Assembly (NCBI RefSeq): GCF_014649875.1
Contig: NZ_BMTW01000017.1
Span: 62,001-126,000 of the forward strand
Source: Streptomyces rubiginosohelvolus
Lineage (GTDB): Bacteria; Actinomycetota; Actinomycetes; Streptomycetales; Streptomycetaceae
Reading direction: 5' to 3'
Length of the DNA stretch: 64,000 nt
Position numbers and translations under genes: made by a program
Notes under the pieces: generated by a model
Told to the model about the DNA's origin: nothing
Seen by the model: only the letters and a program-made list of their open reading frames with translations
The model's database searches: none
In this document: positions 1 to 9,500 of the stretch, piece after piece
Layout: each line of letters begins with the position of its first letter
How positions within the stretch are numbered: position 1 is the first letter of the stretch

Positions 1-1998
1 GATCAGGAAGTACGCGGCGATGGCCCCGGCGATGAAGCTGAACAGGGTGCGCGGCTTGATCCGCTCCAGGCGGACCGGTTCGACCGGGGCCTGCGGGCGG
101 ATCAGCAGCACCTGACGGCGGATCTGGGCGAGCAGATCCTCCTCGCGGGCCTCCTCCAGCGCATCGTCGATGGCGCGCTTCTCGGCCTGCTTCTCCGTGC
201 GCAGCGACTTCCGCTCGGCCTTCGTCTCCGCCTTGGACTCCGCCTTGGTCTCCGGCTTGGACAAGGCCGCGGGGCTGTCCGTCGTCTGCTCGGCCTTCGC
301 CTGCTCGGCCCGCGCCTGCTTGGCCGCCTGTGAGGCCTCCACCACCGCCTCCCGCTCGCGCTGCGAACGCTCGCGGGCGATCCGGCGCAGCGTCGCCCGC
401 GTGGAGCGGCTCAGCGCGATCGGCTGGAGCAGCGGCAGACAGTCCGCCACCGCGTCCGGGCCGAGCACGGCCAGCGCCCCGGCGACCGACCGCTCGGCCC
501 CCACCCGCAGCCCCAGCGTGGTCAGCAGCTGGGCCACGTCCATCCGCAGCACCAGATCGCCCGCGGCGATCTCGCCGCCGCGCAGATCCGTCACGAACGC
601 CCTGCCGGAACGATCCACCAGAAGCGCGTCACCGGTCAGCCTGCGGTGCGCGATCCGCCGCGACTGGAGGGCCTTCACCTGACGCCAGGCGCTGCGCACC
701 AGATCGTCGGTGATCTCGTCGTCCTCCATCTGGTCCAGCGACCGGCCGCCGATGTGCTCGTAGACCAGCATCACCGCGTCGGGGCCCAGCTCCGACGTGG
801 CGATCAGCTTGGGCGCATTCGCCCCGGCGGCGATGGCCGCGTACGCGAGCAGCGCCTCCTGCTCCAGCGCCTGGCGCAACGACTGGATCGAGCGCCGCTG
901 GGTGAGCGTGCGCAGCGTGATCCGCCGCCAGGCCCGGTAGAAGAACCCCTGGGCCTGCTGTTCCCGGTCGACGACGGTGACGTCCAGCGGTGGCCCGTCC
1001 TCCAGCGTGACCAGATAGCGCCGCCCCCGGTCGCCCTGGTCGGCGCTGTCCTTGTCCGGGGTGTCCTCGGTGCGCATCGCCGCGACCGGGCGGAAGCCCA
1101 CGTGCCGCAGACCCGCCATCAGGTGCTGGCCGGTGGGGCGGACGTTCGGCGAGCCGACCGCGTACAGCGTCCCGTACGCCACCGTCCAGCCGATCAGCAC
1201 GGTGAGGATGATCGAGAACGGGGTGGTGTACCCGCCGACCAGCATCGCGAACGCGTCGAGCAGCAGCACCACCCACAGCACCACGCGCCAGCGCGGCCGG
1301 CGGGCCATCCCGACCGCCGTCATGTACGCGATGACCGGCGCGAGATAGCCGTGCACGGGGTCGGTCAGACCGCCCGCCGTCTGCGGCTGGGTCAGCGCGT
1401 CCTGGATGGTGCCGGGCGCGGTCCGCGAGACCCAGAGGTCCGTCGCGAGCGTCACCCCGTGGGCGAGCACGGCGGCGAGCACCCCGTCCGCGATGCGCAG
1501 CCCGTCGCGTTTGATGAGGCGTTCGATGGCGAAGGCGACCGGCACCAGCAGCACCGCGATGCTGGACACCAGACCGGCGATCTTGATCAGCAGATCGGGC
1601 GCCTGCTCGGTGCCCTTGGAGATGTCGTCCTCAAGACCGGTGGTGGTGCCCTGGGCGAACGCGGCGATCGCGAACAGCACCGCGATCGCGAGCACCCCGA
1701 TGAGCAGCCGCATCAGGTCGGAGGGGCGGTGCACCCGGGCGGGGAGCAGCGGTTCGTCGCCGGAGACGCGGTCGGTCAGCGCGGCCTCGGCGGAGGCCAG
1801 CGTCGAGCCGGCCAGATGCCCGGTGGTGGACGCCGTGGGGCCGTCGGCACGGGACGGTCCGGCGGCGGCGCCGGGCGGCGCGGAGGACTCGGGAGCACCC
1901 TGCGGGCGCTCCCCGGCATCGGAGGCGTCCGCCGCCTTCGGTGGCTGCACGCCCTGCTCCTTCGTCGCCTCTGGTTCGTCTTCGTGTTCTGGTATCAC
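1..1998 (-). CDS. Membrane protein with kinase-like domain and start of a flippase-like (LPG-synthase TM) domain; 3' end outside window
   Basis: Reading frame open from a GTG at 1998 to the window edge (666 codons seen, no stop), so the C-terminus is missing. After a hydrophilic Pro/Ala-rich N-terminus of about 80 residues come five or six hydrophobic segments (about residues 85-275), then a soluble part resembling a degenerate ABC1/KdkA-like kinase fold (motifs VMLVYEHIGGRSLDQ, RRLTGDALLVD and VTDLRGGE where HRD- and DFG-like motifs would lie), then a charged Lys/Glu/Ala-rich linker, and finally the first hydrophobic stretch of what is probably the lysylphosphatidylglycerol-synthase/AglD-type flippase domain. 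Such proteins are common in streptomycetes and have no established substrate. It is divergent from the alkyltransferase-like gene at 2172. The domain naming is inference from architecture; the continuous frame is seen directly. Confidence 0.75.
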   Translation of the reverse strand, partial: MIPEHEDEPEATKEQGVQPPKAADASDAGERPQGAPESSAPPGAAAGPSRADGPTASTTGHLAGSTLASAEAALTDRVSGDEPLLPARVHRPSDLMRLLIGVLAIAVLFAIAAFAQGTTTGLEDDISKGTEQAPDLLIKIAGLVSSIAVLLVPVAFAIERLIKRDGLRIADGVLAAVLAHGVTLATDLWVSRTAPGTIQDALTQPQTAGGLTDPVHGYLAPVIAYMTAVGMARRPRWRVVLWVVLLLDAFAMLVGGYTTPFSIILTVLIGWTVAYGTLYAVGSPNVRPTGQHLMAGLRHVGFRPVAAMRTEDTPDKDSADQGDRGRRYLVTLEDGPPLDVTVVDREQQAQGFFYRAWRRITLRTLTQRRSIQSLRQALEQEALLAYAAIAAGANAPKLIATSELGPDAVMLVYEHIGGRSLDQMEDDEITDDLVRSAWRQVKALQSRRIAHRRLTGDALLVDRSGRAFVTDLRGGEIAAGDLVLRMDVAQLLTTLGLRVGAERSVAGALAVLGPDAVADCLPLLQPIALSRSTRATLRRIARERSQREREAVVEASQAAKQARAEQAKAEQTTDSPAALSKPETKAESKAETKAERKSLRTEKQAEKRAIDDALEEAREEDLLAQIRRQVLLIRPQAPVEPVRLERIKPRTLFSFIAGAIAAYFLI

Positions 1999-2171
1999 CG
2001 GTCACCGCCCGCATGATGGTGGCACGGCCCGTAGACAGAGGGGGGCATCAGGGTGCATGGCACGGGCGCGGGAAGCGCAACATACGCTCCTTTGCCCCCG
2101 CGTGCACGCTGTGTACCCGGACGGACACCGTTTCGGCCGGGCTGTCGGTGGCGTACGGCAGGATGGGGCGG

Positions 2172-2693
2172 ATGAGCCAGGACCAGAGGGACGGGGGCGG
2201 CTCCGGCACGGCCCCGCCGGGCGCCGGACCGCCGGATCACCCGGAGCTGCCGGAGTACGCGGAGCGCGTCCTCGACGTGGCCGAGCTGATCCCGCCCGGC
2301 CGGGTGATGACCTACGGAGACATCGCGGAGTGGCTGGGCGAGGGCGGTCCCCGCCAAGTCGGCCGGGTCATGGCGCTGTACGGCTCGGCCGTGCCGTGGT
2401 GGCGCGTCGTCCGCGCCGACGGGACGCTGCTCCCCGCCCACGAGCTGCGGGCGCTGGACCACTACCGCGCGGAGTCCACCCCGCTGCGCGAGGCGTCCCG
2501 CCAGGCGGAGGGGCACATCCCGCGCATCGACATGCGGCGGGCGCGCTGGGACGGCGGGACCGGAGGCTCCGGCGGCGCGGCCGGTCCGAGCGGCTCCGGT
2601 GGCGGGCCGGGCGGCCGTGCGAAGGACAGAGGCGGTCCGGGCGGCGGCGGCCCGGGCGGTCCAGGGGGTCCGGGCGAGGAAGCTCACACCTGA
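2172..2693 (+). CDS. Alkyltransferase-like protein (MGMT DNA-binding domain, ATL type)
   Basis: 173 residues. The region from about residue 25 to 120 matches the C-terminal domain of O6-alkylguanine-DNA alkyltransferases: PPGRVMTYGDIAEWLG is the recognition helix and its approach, followed by RQVGRVMALYG. The active-site PCHRV motif of true MGMT reads PWWRVV, so the alkyl-accepting Cys is a Trp. ATL proteins of this kind bind O6-alkylguanine and flag lesions for nucleotide excision repair without repairing them. The last 50 residues are a Gly/Pro-rich low-complexity tail. The ATG at 2172 was chosen because it begins a compact domain; frame-open sequence upstream is not protein-like. Its place before adnAB agrees with a repair role. 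Confidence 0.85.
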   Translation: MSQDQRDGGGSGTAPPGAGPPDHPELPEYAERVLDVAELIPPGRVMTYGDIAEWLGEGGPRQVGRVMALYGSAVPWWRVVRADGTLLPAHELRALDHYRAESTPLREASRQAEGHIPRIDMRRARWDGGTGGSGGAAGPSGSGGGPGGRAKDRGGPGGGGPGGPGGPGEEAHT

Positions 2694-2896
2694 CAGCTTC
2701 CGCCATGCGCCCCTGGCACGGGCGGCCCGACGCGGCCGCGCACGTGACGAGGGACGCAGCGCAGCCGCCGCCTCCCGCGCCACCGCTGGCGTAGCGTCGT
2801 CATCGCGCGGCACGCTCCGCCCCTCTCCTGGGGCTGTCCCGACTGCCCCGAACCTGTTCCTCATCACCTGTACACCCACCAGGACCGGCGATCCAC

Positions 2897-5800
2897 GTGA
2901 GTTCCTCCTCCACCCGGCACAGTCCGCGCAGTGAGTCACGGCCGCGGACCACGGGCGCGTACCGACTGGTGCGGACTCCGCCGGGATCCGTGGAGCCCCC
3001 CCTCCTGGACGCAGGCCAGCGCGCGGTGGTTGATCACGCCGGCGGCCCGCTGCTGGTCCTCGCCGGGCCGGGCACCGGCAAGACCACCACCCTCGTCGAA
3101 TCCGTCGCCGCCCGGGTGAACCGGGGCGGCGACCCCGCCCGCATCCTCGTCCTCACCTTCAGCCGCAAGGCCGCCGTCGAACTGCGTGACCGGATGGCGG
3201 CCCGCCTCGGGGCCGCCCGGGGCCCGCAGGCCACCACGTTCCACTCCTACTGCTACGCCCTGGTCCGGGCCCATCAGGACGCCGACCTGTTCGCCGATCC
3301 GCTGCGCCTGCTGTCGGGACCCGAGCAGGACGTCACGGTCCGCGAACTGCTCGCGGGCCAGCTCGACCTGGAGAAGGAGGGCCTGGCCCAGGTCCGCTGG
3401 CCGGACGAGCTGCGTGCCTGCCTGACCACCCGCGGTTTCGCCGACGAGGTGCGCGCCGTGCTGGCCCGCAGCCGCGAGCTGGGCCTGGGCCCGGACGCGC
3501 TGGCCGACTTCGCCCGCCGCACCGGCCGCCCGGACTGGAGCGCGGCGGCCCAGTTCCTCGCCGAGTACCTCGACATCCTCGACGCCCAGGGCGTGCTGGA
3601 CTACGCCGAGCTGGTGCACCGCGCGGTCCTGCTCGCCGAGCGTCCCGAGGTGGCGGCGGAGCTGGCCGGCCGGTACGACGCGGTGTACGTCGACGAGTAC
3701 CAGGACACCGACCCCGCCCAGGTGCGCCTGCTGCACGCGCTGGCCGGGAACCGGGGGCGCGCGCCGGGGTACGCCCGGGGGCACGGCGAGGAGGCGCGCG
3801 GCGGGGGCGGCCGGGGCGAGGGAGAGAGCGTGCGCGGTGAGGGTGCGCGCGCCGGGGATGCGCGAAGCGAGGGGGCGCGCGCCGGGCGGACGCTGATCGC
3901 CTTCGGCGACCCCGACCAGTCGATCTACACGTTCCGGGGCGCCGATGTGAACGGCATCCTCGACTTCCCGGACACCTTCCGCCGGGCGGACGGGACCCCC
4001 GCGCCCGTGGGCGTGCTCACCACCTCGCGCCGCTCCGGTGCCGGACTGCTGGCGGCGACCCGGCTGCTCACCCGCCGGATGCCGCTGACCCGGCTGCCCG
4101 CCGACACGGTCCGCGCCCACCGCGAGCTGCACGCCGTCCGGGACGGCGGCCGCGTCGAGACGTACACCTACCCGACCGCGTCCACGGAGCTGGAGAACAT
4201 CGCGGACCTGCTGCGCCGCGCCCATCTGGAGGACGGGGTGCCGTGGCAGGAGATGGCCGTGCTGGTACGGGCCGGAGGCCGCTCGCTGCCCGCCGTCCGC
4301 CGCGCCCTCACCTCCGCCGGCGTCCCCCTGGAGGTCGACGGCGACGACCTCCCGCTGCGCCACGAACCAGCCGTCGCCCCGCTGCTGACGGCCCTGCGGG
4401 CGGTGGCGACGGCAGCGCTGCGAGGCCTCCCCGAGGGGGACGAGGACGAGGCGGACGGGGCGGAACAGGGCGAGACCGGCGGGGCGGACCAGGGCGAGGC
4501 GGACGGAGCGGACCCGGGTGAGACCGGCGGGGTGGGCCGTGCGGGGGCCCGGACGTCCTCCTGGCTCGACACCGAGACCGCCCTCACCCTCCTCACCTCG
4601 CCCCTCGGCTCCATGGACGCCGCCGACCTGCGCCGCCTCGGCCGCGCCCTGCGCGACGAGGAACGCGCCGCCGGGATCCGGGTCCCCGCCCCCTCCGACG
4701 AGCTGCTGGCCCGCGCCCTCGCCGAGCCTGAACGCCTCGTCACCCACGACCCGGCGTACGCCCACGGCGCGCAGCGCCTCGGCGCGCTCCTGCGCAAGGC
4801 CCGCGAGCTCCTCGAAGTCGGCGGCACCGCCGAGGAGGCCCTGTGGACCCTGTGGAACGGCACCCCCTGGCCCGGCAGGCTGGAGCGGGCCGCGCTGCGC
4901 GGCGGGGCGGGCGGCCGCAACGCCGACCGCGATCTCGACGCGGTCTGCGCCCTGTTCGACACGGCCGCGCGCGCCGAGGAGCGCACCGGCGGGCGCGGGG
5001 CCCTCAACTTCCTGGAAGAGGTCGACGCCCAGGACATCGCCGCCGACACCCTCTCCCGGCGGACCGCCCGCCCCGACGCCGTACGCCTGATGACCGCCCA
5101 CCGGTCCAAGGGCCTGGAGTGGCGGCTCGTCGTCGTCGCCGGGGTCCAGGAGGGGCTCTGGCCCGACCTGCGCCGCCGGGGCTCCCTGCTGGAGGCGGAC
5201 CGGATCGGCCGCGACGGGCTCGCCGAACCCCTCACCCCTGGGGCCCTCCTCGCCGAGGAGCGCCGCCTCTTCTACGTCGCCGCCACCCGCGCCCGCGAGC
5301 GCCTGATCGTCACCGCCGTGAAGGCCCCCGCCGACGACGGCGACCAGCCCTCCCGCTTCCTGACCGAGCTGGGCGTCGAACCCCGCGACGTGACCGGCCG
5401 TCCGCGCCGCCCCCTCGCCGTCGCCGCGCTCGTCGCCGAACTGCGCGCCACCACCGTCGACCCGGGGGCCACCGACGCGCTGCGCGAGGCCGCCGCCCAC
5501 CGGCTCGCCCGGCTCGCCGCGCTCACCGACGACGAGGGGCAGCCGCTGGTGCCCGCGGCCCACCCGTACCGCTGGTGGGGTCTTGAGGAGCCGACCCGCT
5601 CCGCCGTCCCGCTGCGCGACCGCGACCAGCCCGTCACCCTCTCCGGCTCCGCCCTCGACCAGCTCGCCAACACCTGCGCCCTCCAGTGGTTCCTGGGCCG
5701 CGAGGTGAAGGCCGACGCCCCCGCCACCGCCGCCCAGGGGTTCGGCAACGTCGTCCACGTCCTCGCCGACGAGGTCGCTTCCGGCCGGACCCCCGCCGAC

Positions 5801-6433
5801 CTGGACGTCCTCATGGAGCGCCTGGACTCCGTCTGGAACGGCCTCGCCTTCGACGCCCCCTGGAAGTCCGAGCAGGAGAAGGACCACGCCCGCGCCGCCC
5901 TCGAACGCTTCCTGCACTGGCACGTCCTGGACCGGGCCGGCCGGACCCCCGCCGCGAGCGAGCACGACTTCGACGTGACGCTGGAGGCGGGGGAGTACGC
6001 CGTCCGCATCCGGGGCTCCATGGACCGGGTAGAGCAGGACGCCGAGGGCCGGGCGTACGTCGTCGACTTCAAGACCGGCAAGGGCGCCCCCACCAAGGAC
6101 GAGGTCGCCGCCCACCCCCAGCTCGCCGTCTACCAGCTCGCCGTCCGCGAGGGCGCGGTCGACGAGGTCTTCGACGGCGACCGGCCCGAACCGGGCGGCG
6201 CCGAACTGGTCCAGCTCCGCCAGCCCGCCCCCAAGAAGGAGGGCGGCGAGGCATTCCCCAAGGTCCAGGCCCAGGAACCGCTGGCGGGCGAGTGGGTCTC
6301 CGACCTGCTCGCCACCGCCGCCGGAAAGGTCCTGGACGAACGGTTCACGCCCACCACCGGAACGCACTGCTCCCACTGCACCTTCCGCGCCTCGTGCAGC
6401 GCCCAGCCGGAGGGACGCCAGGTGGTGGAGTAG
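2897..6433 (+). CDS. adnA: UvrD-like helicase with RecB-type nuclease and Fe-S cysteines, AdnA-like subunit
   Basis: 1178 residues from GTG 2897. Superfamily 1A helicase motifs in order: Walker A AGPGTGKTT (about residue 56), motif II VDEYQDTD (about 265), motif III FGDPDQSIYTFRG, motif V TAHRSKGLEW and motif VI FYVAATRARERL. The C-terminus is a PD-(D/E)XK nuclease (VVDFKTGK, about 1056). Four cysteines, C927 and C1158-x2-C1161-x5-C1167, bracket the nuclease with the spacing of the AddB iron-sulfur cluster. AdnAB is the actinobacterial end-resection machine at double-strand breaks. Two low-complexity inserts (about residues 284-329 and 512-550) are probably surface loops. It is followed 86 nt later by the second subunit. 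Assigning AdnA versus AdnB rests on gene order and the Fe-S cysteines. Confidence 0.88.
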   Translation: MSSSSTRHSPRSESRPRTTGAYRLVRTPPGSVEPPLLDAGQRAVVDHAGGPLLVLAGPGTGKTTTLVESVAARVNRGGDPARILVLTFSRKAAVELRDRMAARLGAARGPQATTFHSYCYALVRAHQDADLFADPLRLLSGPEQDVTVRELLAGQLDLEKEGLAQVRWPDELRACLTTRGFADEVRAVLARSRELGLGPDALADFARRTGRPDWSAAAQFLAEYLDILDAQGVLDYAELVHRAVLLAERPEVAAELAGRYDAVYVDEYQDTDPAQVRLLHALAGNRGRAPGYARGHGEEARGGGGRGEGESVRGEGARAGDARSEGARAGRTLIAFGDPDQSIYTFRGADVNGILDFPDTFRRADGTPAPVGVLTTSRRSGAGLLAATRLLTRRMPLTRLPADTVRAHRELHAVRDGGRVETYTYPTASTELENIADLLRRAHLEDGVPWQEMAVLVRAGGRSLPAVRRALTSAGVPLEVDGDDLPLRHEPAVAPLLTALRAVATAALRGLPEGDEDEADGAEQGETGGADQGEADGADPGETGGVGRAGARTSSWLDTETALTLLTSPLGSMDAADLRRLGRALRDEERAAGIRVPAPSDELLARALAEPERLVTHDPAYAHGAQRLGALLRKARELLEVGGTAEEALWTLWNGTPWPGRLERAALRGGAGGRNADRDLDAVCALFDTAARAEERTGGRGALNFLEEVDAQDIAADTLSRRTARPDAVRLMTAHRSKGLEWRLVVVAGVQEGLWPDLRRRGSLLEADRIGRDGLAEPLTPGALLAEERRLFYVAATRARERLIVTAVKAPADDGDQPSRFLTELGVEPRDVTGRPRRPLAVAALVAELRATTVDPGATDALREAAAHRLARLAALTDDEGQPLVPAAHPYRWWGLEEPTRSAVPLRDRDQPVTLSGSALDQLANTCALQWFLGREVKADAPATAAQGFGNVVHVLADEVASGRTPADLDVLMERLDSVWNGLAFDAPWKSEQEKDHARAALERFLHWHVLDRAGRTPAASEHDFDVTLEAGEYAVRIRGSMDRVEQDAEGRAYVVDFKTGKGAPTKDEVAAHPQLAVYQLAVREGAVDEVFDGDRPEPGGAELVQLRQPAPKKEGGEAFPKVQAQEPLAGEWVSDLLATAAGKVLDERFTPTTGTHCSHCTFRASCSAQPEGRQVVE

Positions 6434-6519
6434 CCGCCGCTTCCGGATGCCAGGTGGTGGAGCAGCCGTCGCATCCGGTTCGTGCCGGGTTGTCGGCGGT
6501 CCCGGTTACCGTTGTCCGG

Positions 6520-9500
6520 GTGTCCCCACGCATCACCGATCCCGAGCAGCTCAAGGAGCTCCTCGGGATCCCGTTCACCCCGGAGCAGACGGCCTGCATC
6601 ATCGCGCCGCCAGCCCCGCAGGTGATCGTGGCCGGAGCCGGGTCGGGTAAGACCACGGTGATGGCCGCCCGCGTGGTCTGGCTGGTGGGCACCGGACAGG
6701 TCGCGCCCGAGCAGGTCCTCGGTCTCACCTTCACCAACAAGGCGGCGGGCGAGCTGGCCGAGCGCGTCCGCAAGGCGCTGATCGCCGCCGGGGTCACCGA
6801 CCCCGACGTCATCGACCCGGACAACCCCCCGGGCGAGCCCACCATCTCCACCTACCACGCGTTCGCCGGCCGCCTCCTCACCGAGCACGGCCTGCGCATC
6901 GGCCTGGAGCCCTCCACCCGCCTCCTCGCCGACGCCACCCGCTACCAGCTGGCGGCCAAGGTGCTGCGTGAGGCCCCGGGGCCGTATCCGGCGCTCACCC
7001 GCTCCTTCTCCACCCTGGTCAGCGATCTGCTCGCGCTCGACGGGGAGCTGTCCGAACACCTCGTACGGCCGGGGACGCTGGAGTCGTACGAAACCGAGCT
7101 GCTGCGGGACCTGGCCAGCGCCAAGCTCAGCAACGCCGACCTGCGCAAGATCCCCGAGGCCGCCGAGGCCCGCCGCTCGCTGCTCGGCCTCACCGAGCGC
7201 TACCGGGCCGCCAAGCGCAGCCGGGACCTGCTGGACTTCGGTGACCAGATCGCGCTCTCCGCCGAGCTGGCCCTGACCCGGCCGGAGGTCGGGAGGATCC
7301 TGCGCGAGGAGTTCCGGGTCGTCCTCCTCGACGAGTACCAGGACACGTCGGTGGCCCAGCGGCTGCTGCTCTCGGCGCTGTTCGGCAGCGGTACACAGTC
7401 GGGGGCGGCCGACCACGCGCCTCCCACCGGCCACGCGGTGACCGCCGTGGGCGACCCCTGCCAGGCGATCTACGGCTGGCGCGGCGCGTCCGTCGCCAAC
7501 CTCGACGACTTCCCCGAGCACTTCCCGCACGCCGACGGCACCCCCGCCACCCGCTACAGCCTCAGCGAGAACCGGCGCAGCGGCGGCCGTCTCCTCCAGC
7601 TCGCCAACGGCCTGGCCGAACCGCTGCGCGCGATGCACGAGGGCGTCGAGGCGCTGCGCCCGGCGCCGGGCGCCGAACGTGACGGCGTGGTCCGCTGCGC
7701 CCTGCTGCGTACGCACACAGAGGAGATCGACTGGCTCGCCGACTCCCTCGCCCACCTCGTGCGCACCGGCACCCCGCCCGGCGAGATCGCCGTCCTGTGC
7801 CGCACCGCCGGGGACTTCCCCGAGATCCAGGCGGCCCTGGTCGCCCGGGACATCCCGGTCGAGGTCGTCGGCCTCGCCGGACTGCTCCACCTGCCCGAGG
7901 TCGCGGACCTGGTGGCCGTCTGCGAGGTGCTCCAGGACCCGGGGGCCAACGCCTCGCTGGTCCGCCTGCTCACCGGACCGCGCTGGCGCATCGGCCCCCG
8001 TGACCTCGCGCTTCTCGGCCGCCGCGCCCGCCTCCTGGTGCACCGCGCCGGCCACGCGGACGACGCCGACGCGGACCAGCGGCTCGCGGCGGCCGTTGAG
8101 GGCACGGACCCGGCCGAGGTGATATCGCTCGCGGACGCGCTGGACACCTTCCTGGTGGCGGGGGACGCGGCCGACGACGGGCTGCCGTTCTCCGCCGAGG
8201 CCCGCGTCCGCTTCGCCCGGCTCGCCCGGGAGCTGCGCGACCTGCGCCGCTCGCTCGCGGACCCCCTGATGGACGTGCTGCACCGGGTCCTGGCCACCAC
8301 CGGCCTGGAGGTCGAGCTGTCCGCGTCCCCGCAGGCGCTGGCAGCCCGCCGCCGCGAGACGCTGGCCAACTTCCTCGACACAGCGGCCCGGTTCGCCTCG
8401 CTGGACGGCGAGGCGTCGCTGCTCGCCTTCCTCGGCTTCCTGCGGACCGCCGCGCAGTACGAGAAGGGCCTCGACAACGCGCTGCCCGGCGGCGAGAACA
8501 CCGTCAAGGTGCTCACCGCCCACAAGTCCAAGGGCCTGGAGTGGGATGTGGTCGCCGTCCCCGGACTGGTCACGGGCCAGTTCCCCAGCGGCCAGTCCCG
8601 GGACGCCTGGACCGCCCAGGCCAAGGTGCTCCCGCACGCCCTGCGCGGCGACGCGGCGACGCTCCCGGCCCTCGACAGCTTCGACGCCAAGGGGATCAAG
8701 GCGTTCAAGGAGGAGATGAAGGAGCACCAGCACACGGAGGAACTGCGCCTCGGCTACGTCACCTTCACCCGCCCCCGCTCCCTGCTCCTCGGCTCCGGCC
8801 ACTGGTGGGGCCCGTCCCAGAAGCGGACGCGCGGTCCGTCCGCCTTCCTGGAGGCGCTGTACGAGCACTGCGCGGCGGGCCACGGCGAGATCGAGGCCTG
8901 GGCGGACGAGCCCGCCGAGGACGAGGAGAACCCGGCCCTCGCGGAGCGCGACGCGGACCTGGCCTGGCCGCTCCCGCTCGACCCCGACGCCCTGGCCCGC
9001 CGCCGCGCCGCCCGGGACACGGTCCTGGCCCACCTGGAGCGCATGGCCCTCCAGGGGGACGAGCAGGCACCGGCGTACGCCCCCGGACCCGGCGACGTAC
9101 CGGCGCACGAACCCTGGGACGAGGAGCCTCCGCTCGACGAGCCCCCGGCCGACGAGGACTGGGACTGGGACGCGCTCCCCACCGAACGCCCCCCCGGCCC
9201 GCCGGAGGCCGAACCGGACCCGGCGGACACGGCCTCCGCGCCGGCCCCGCACACCGAGGTCGCACCGGACACGGCCTCCGAGCAGGCGGCCCCGCACATT
9301 CCGGCGGCCCGCCACCCGCGGGAGGACCCGGCCGCCCGCCACGCCCCGGAAACCACCGGCCCGGCCGACCGGCTCACCCCCGAGGAGGCCCGCACCCTCG
9401 CCTCATGGGACCGGGACCTGGACTCCCTCGCCGGGGAGCTGCGCCGCGCCCGCGCCACCGTGCGCGAGGTGGTCATCCCCGCCGCCCTCTCCGCCACCCA

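Noticed and set aside
646..2016. Plus-strand frames in the first 2 kb
   Set aside because: His/Gln/Arg-rich shadow translations; the minus strand reads as a membrane protein with a kinase-like domain.
2936..6376. Very long open frame on the minus strand across adnA
   Set aside because: Antisense frames stay open because of GC-rich third positions; the translation is Gly/Val/Ala-rich and matches no fold, while the plus strand has a full set of helicase motifs.
6130..9342. Long minus-strand frame across adnB
   Set aside because: Same GC artefact; no motif, and the plus strand is a complete helicase-nuclease.
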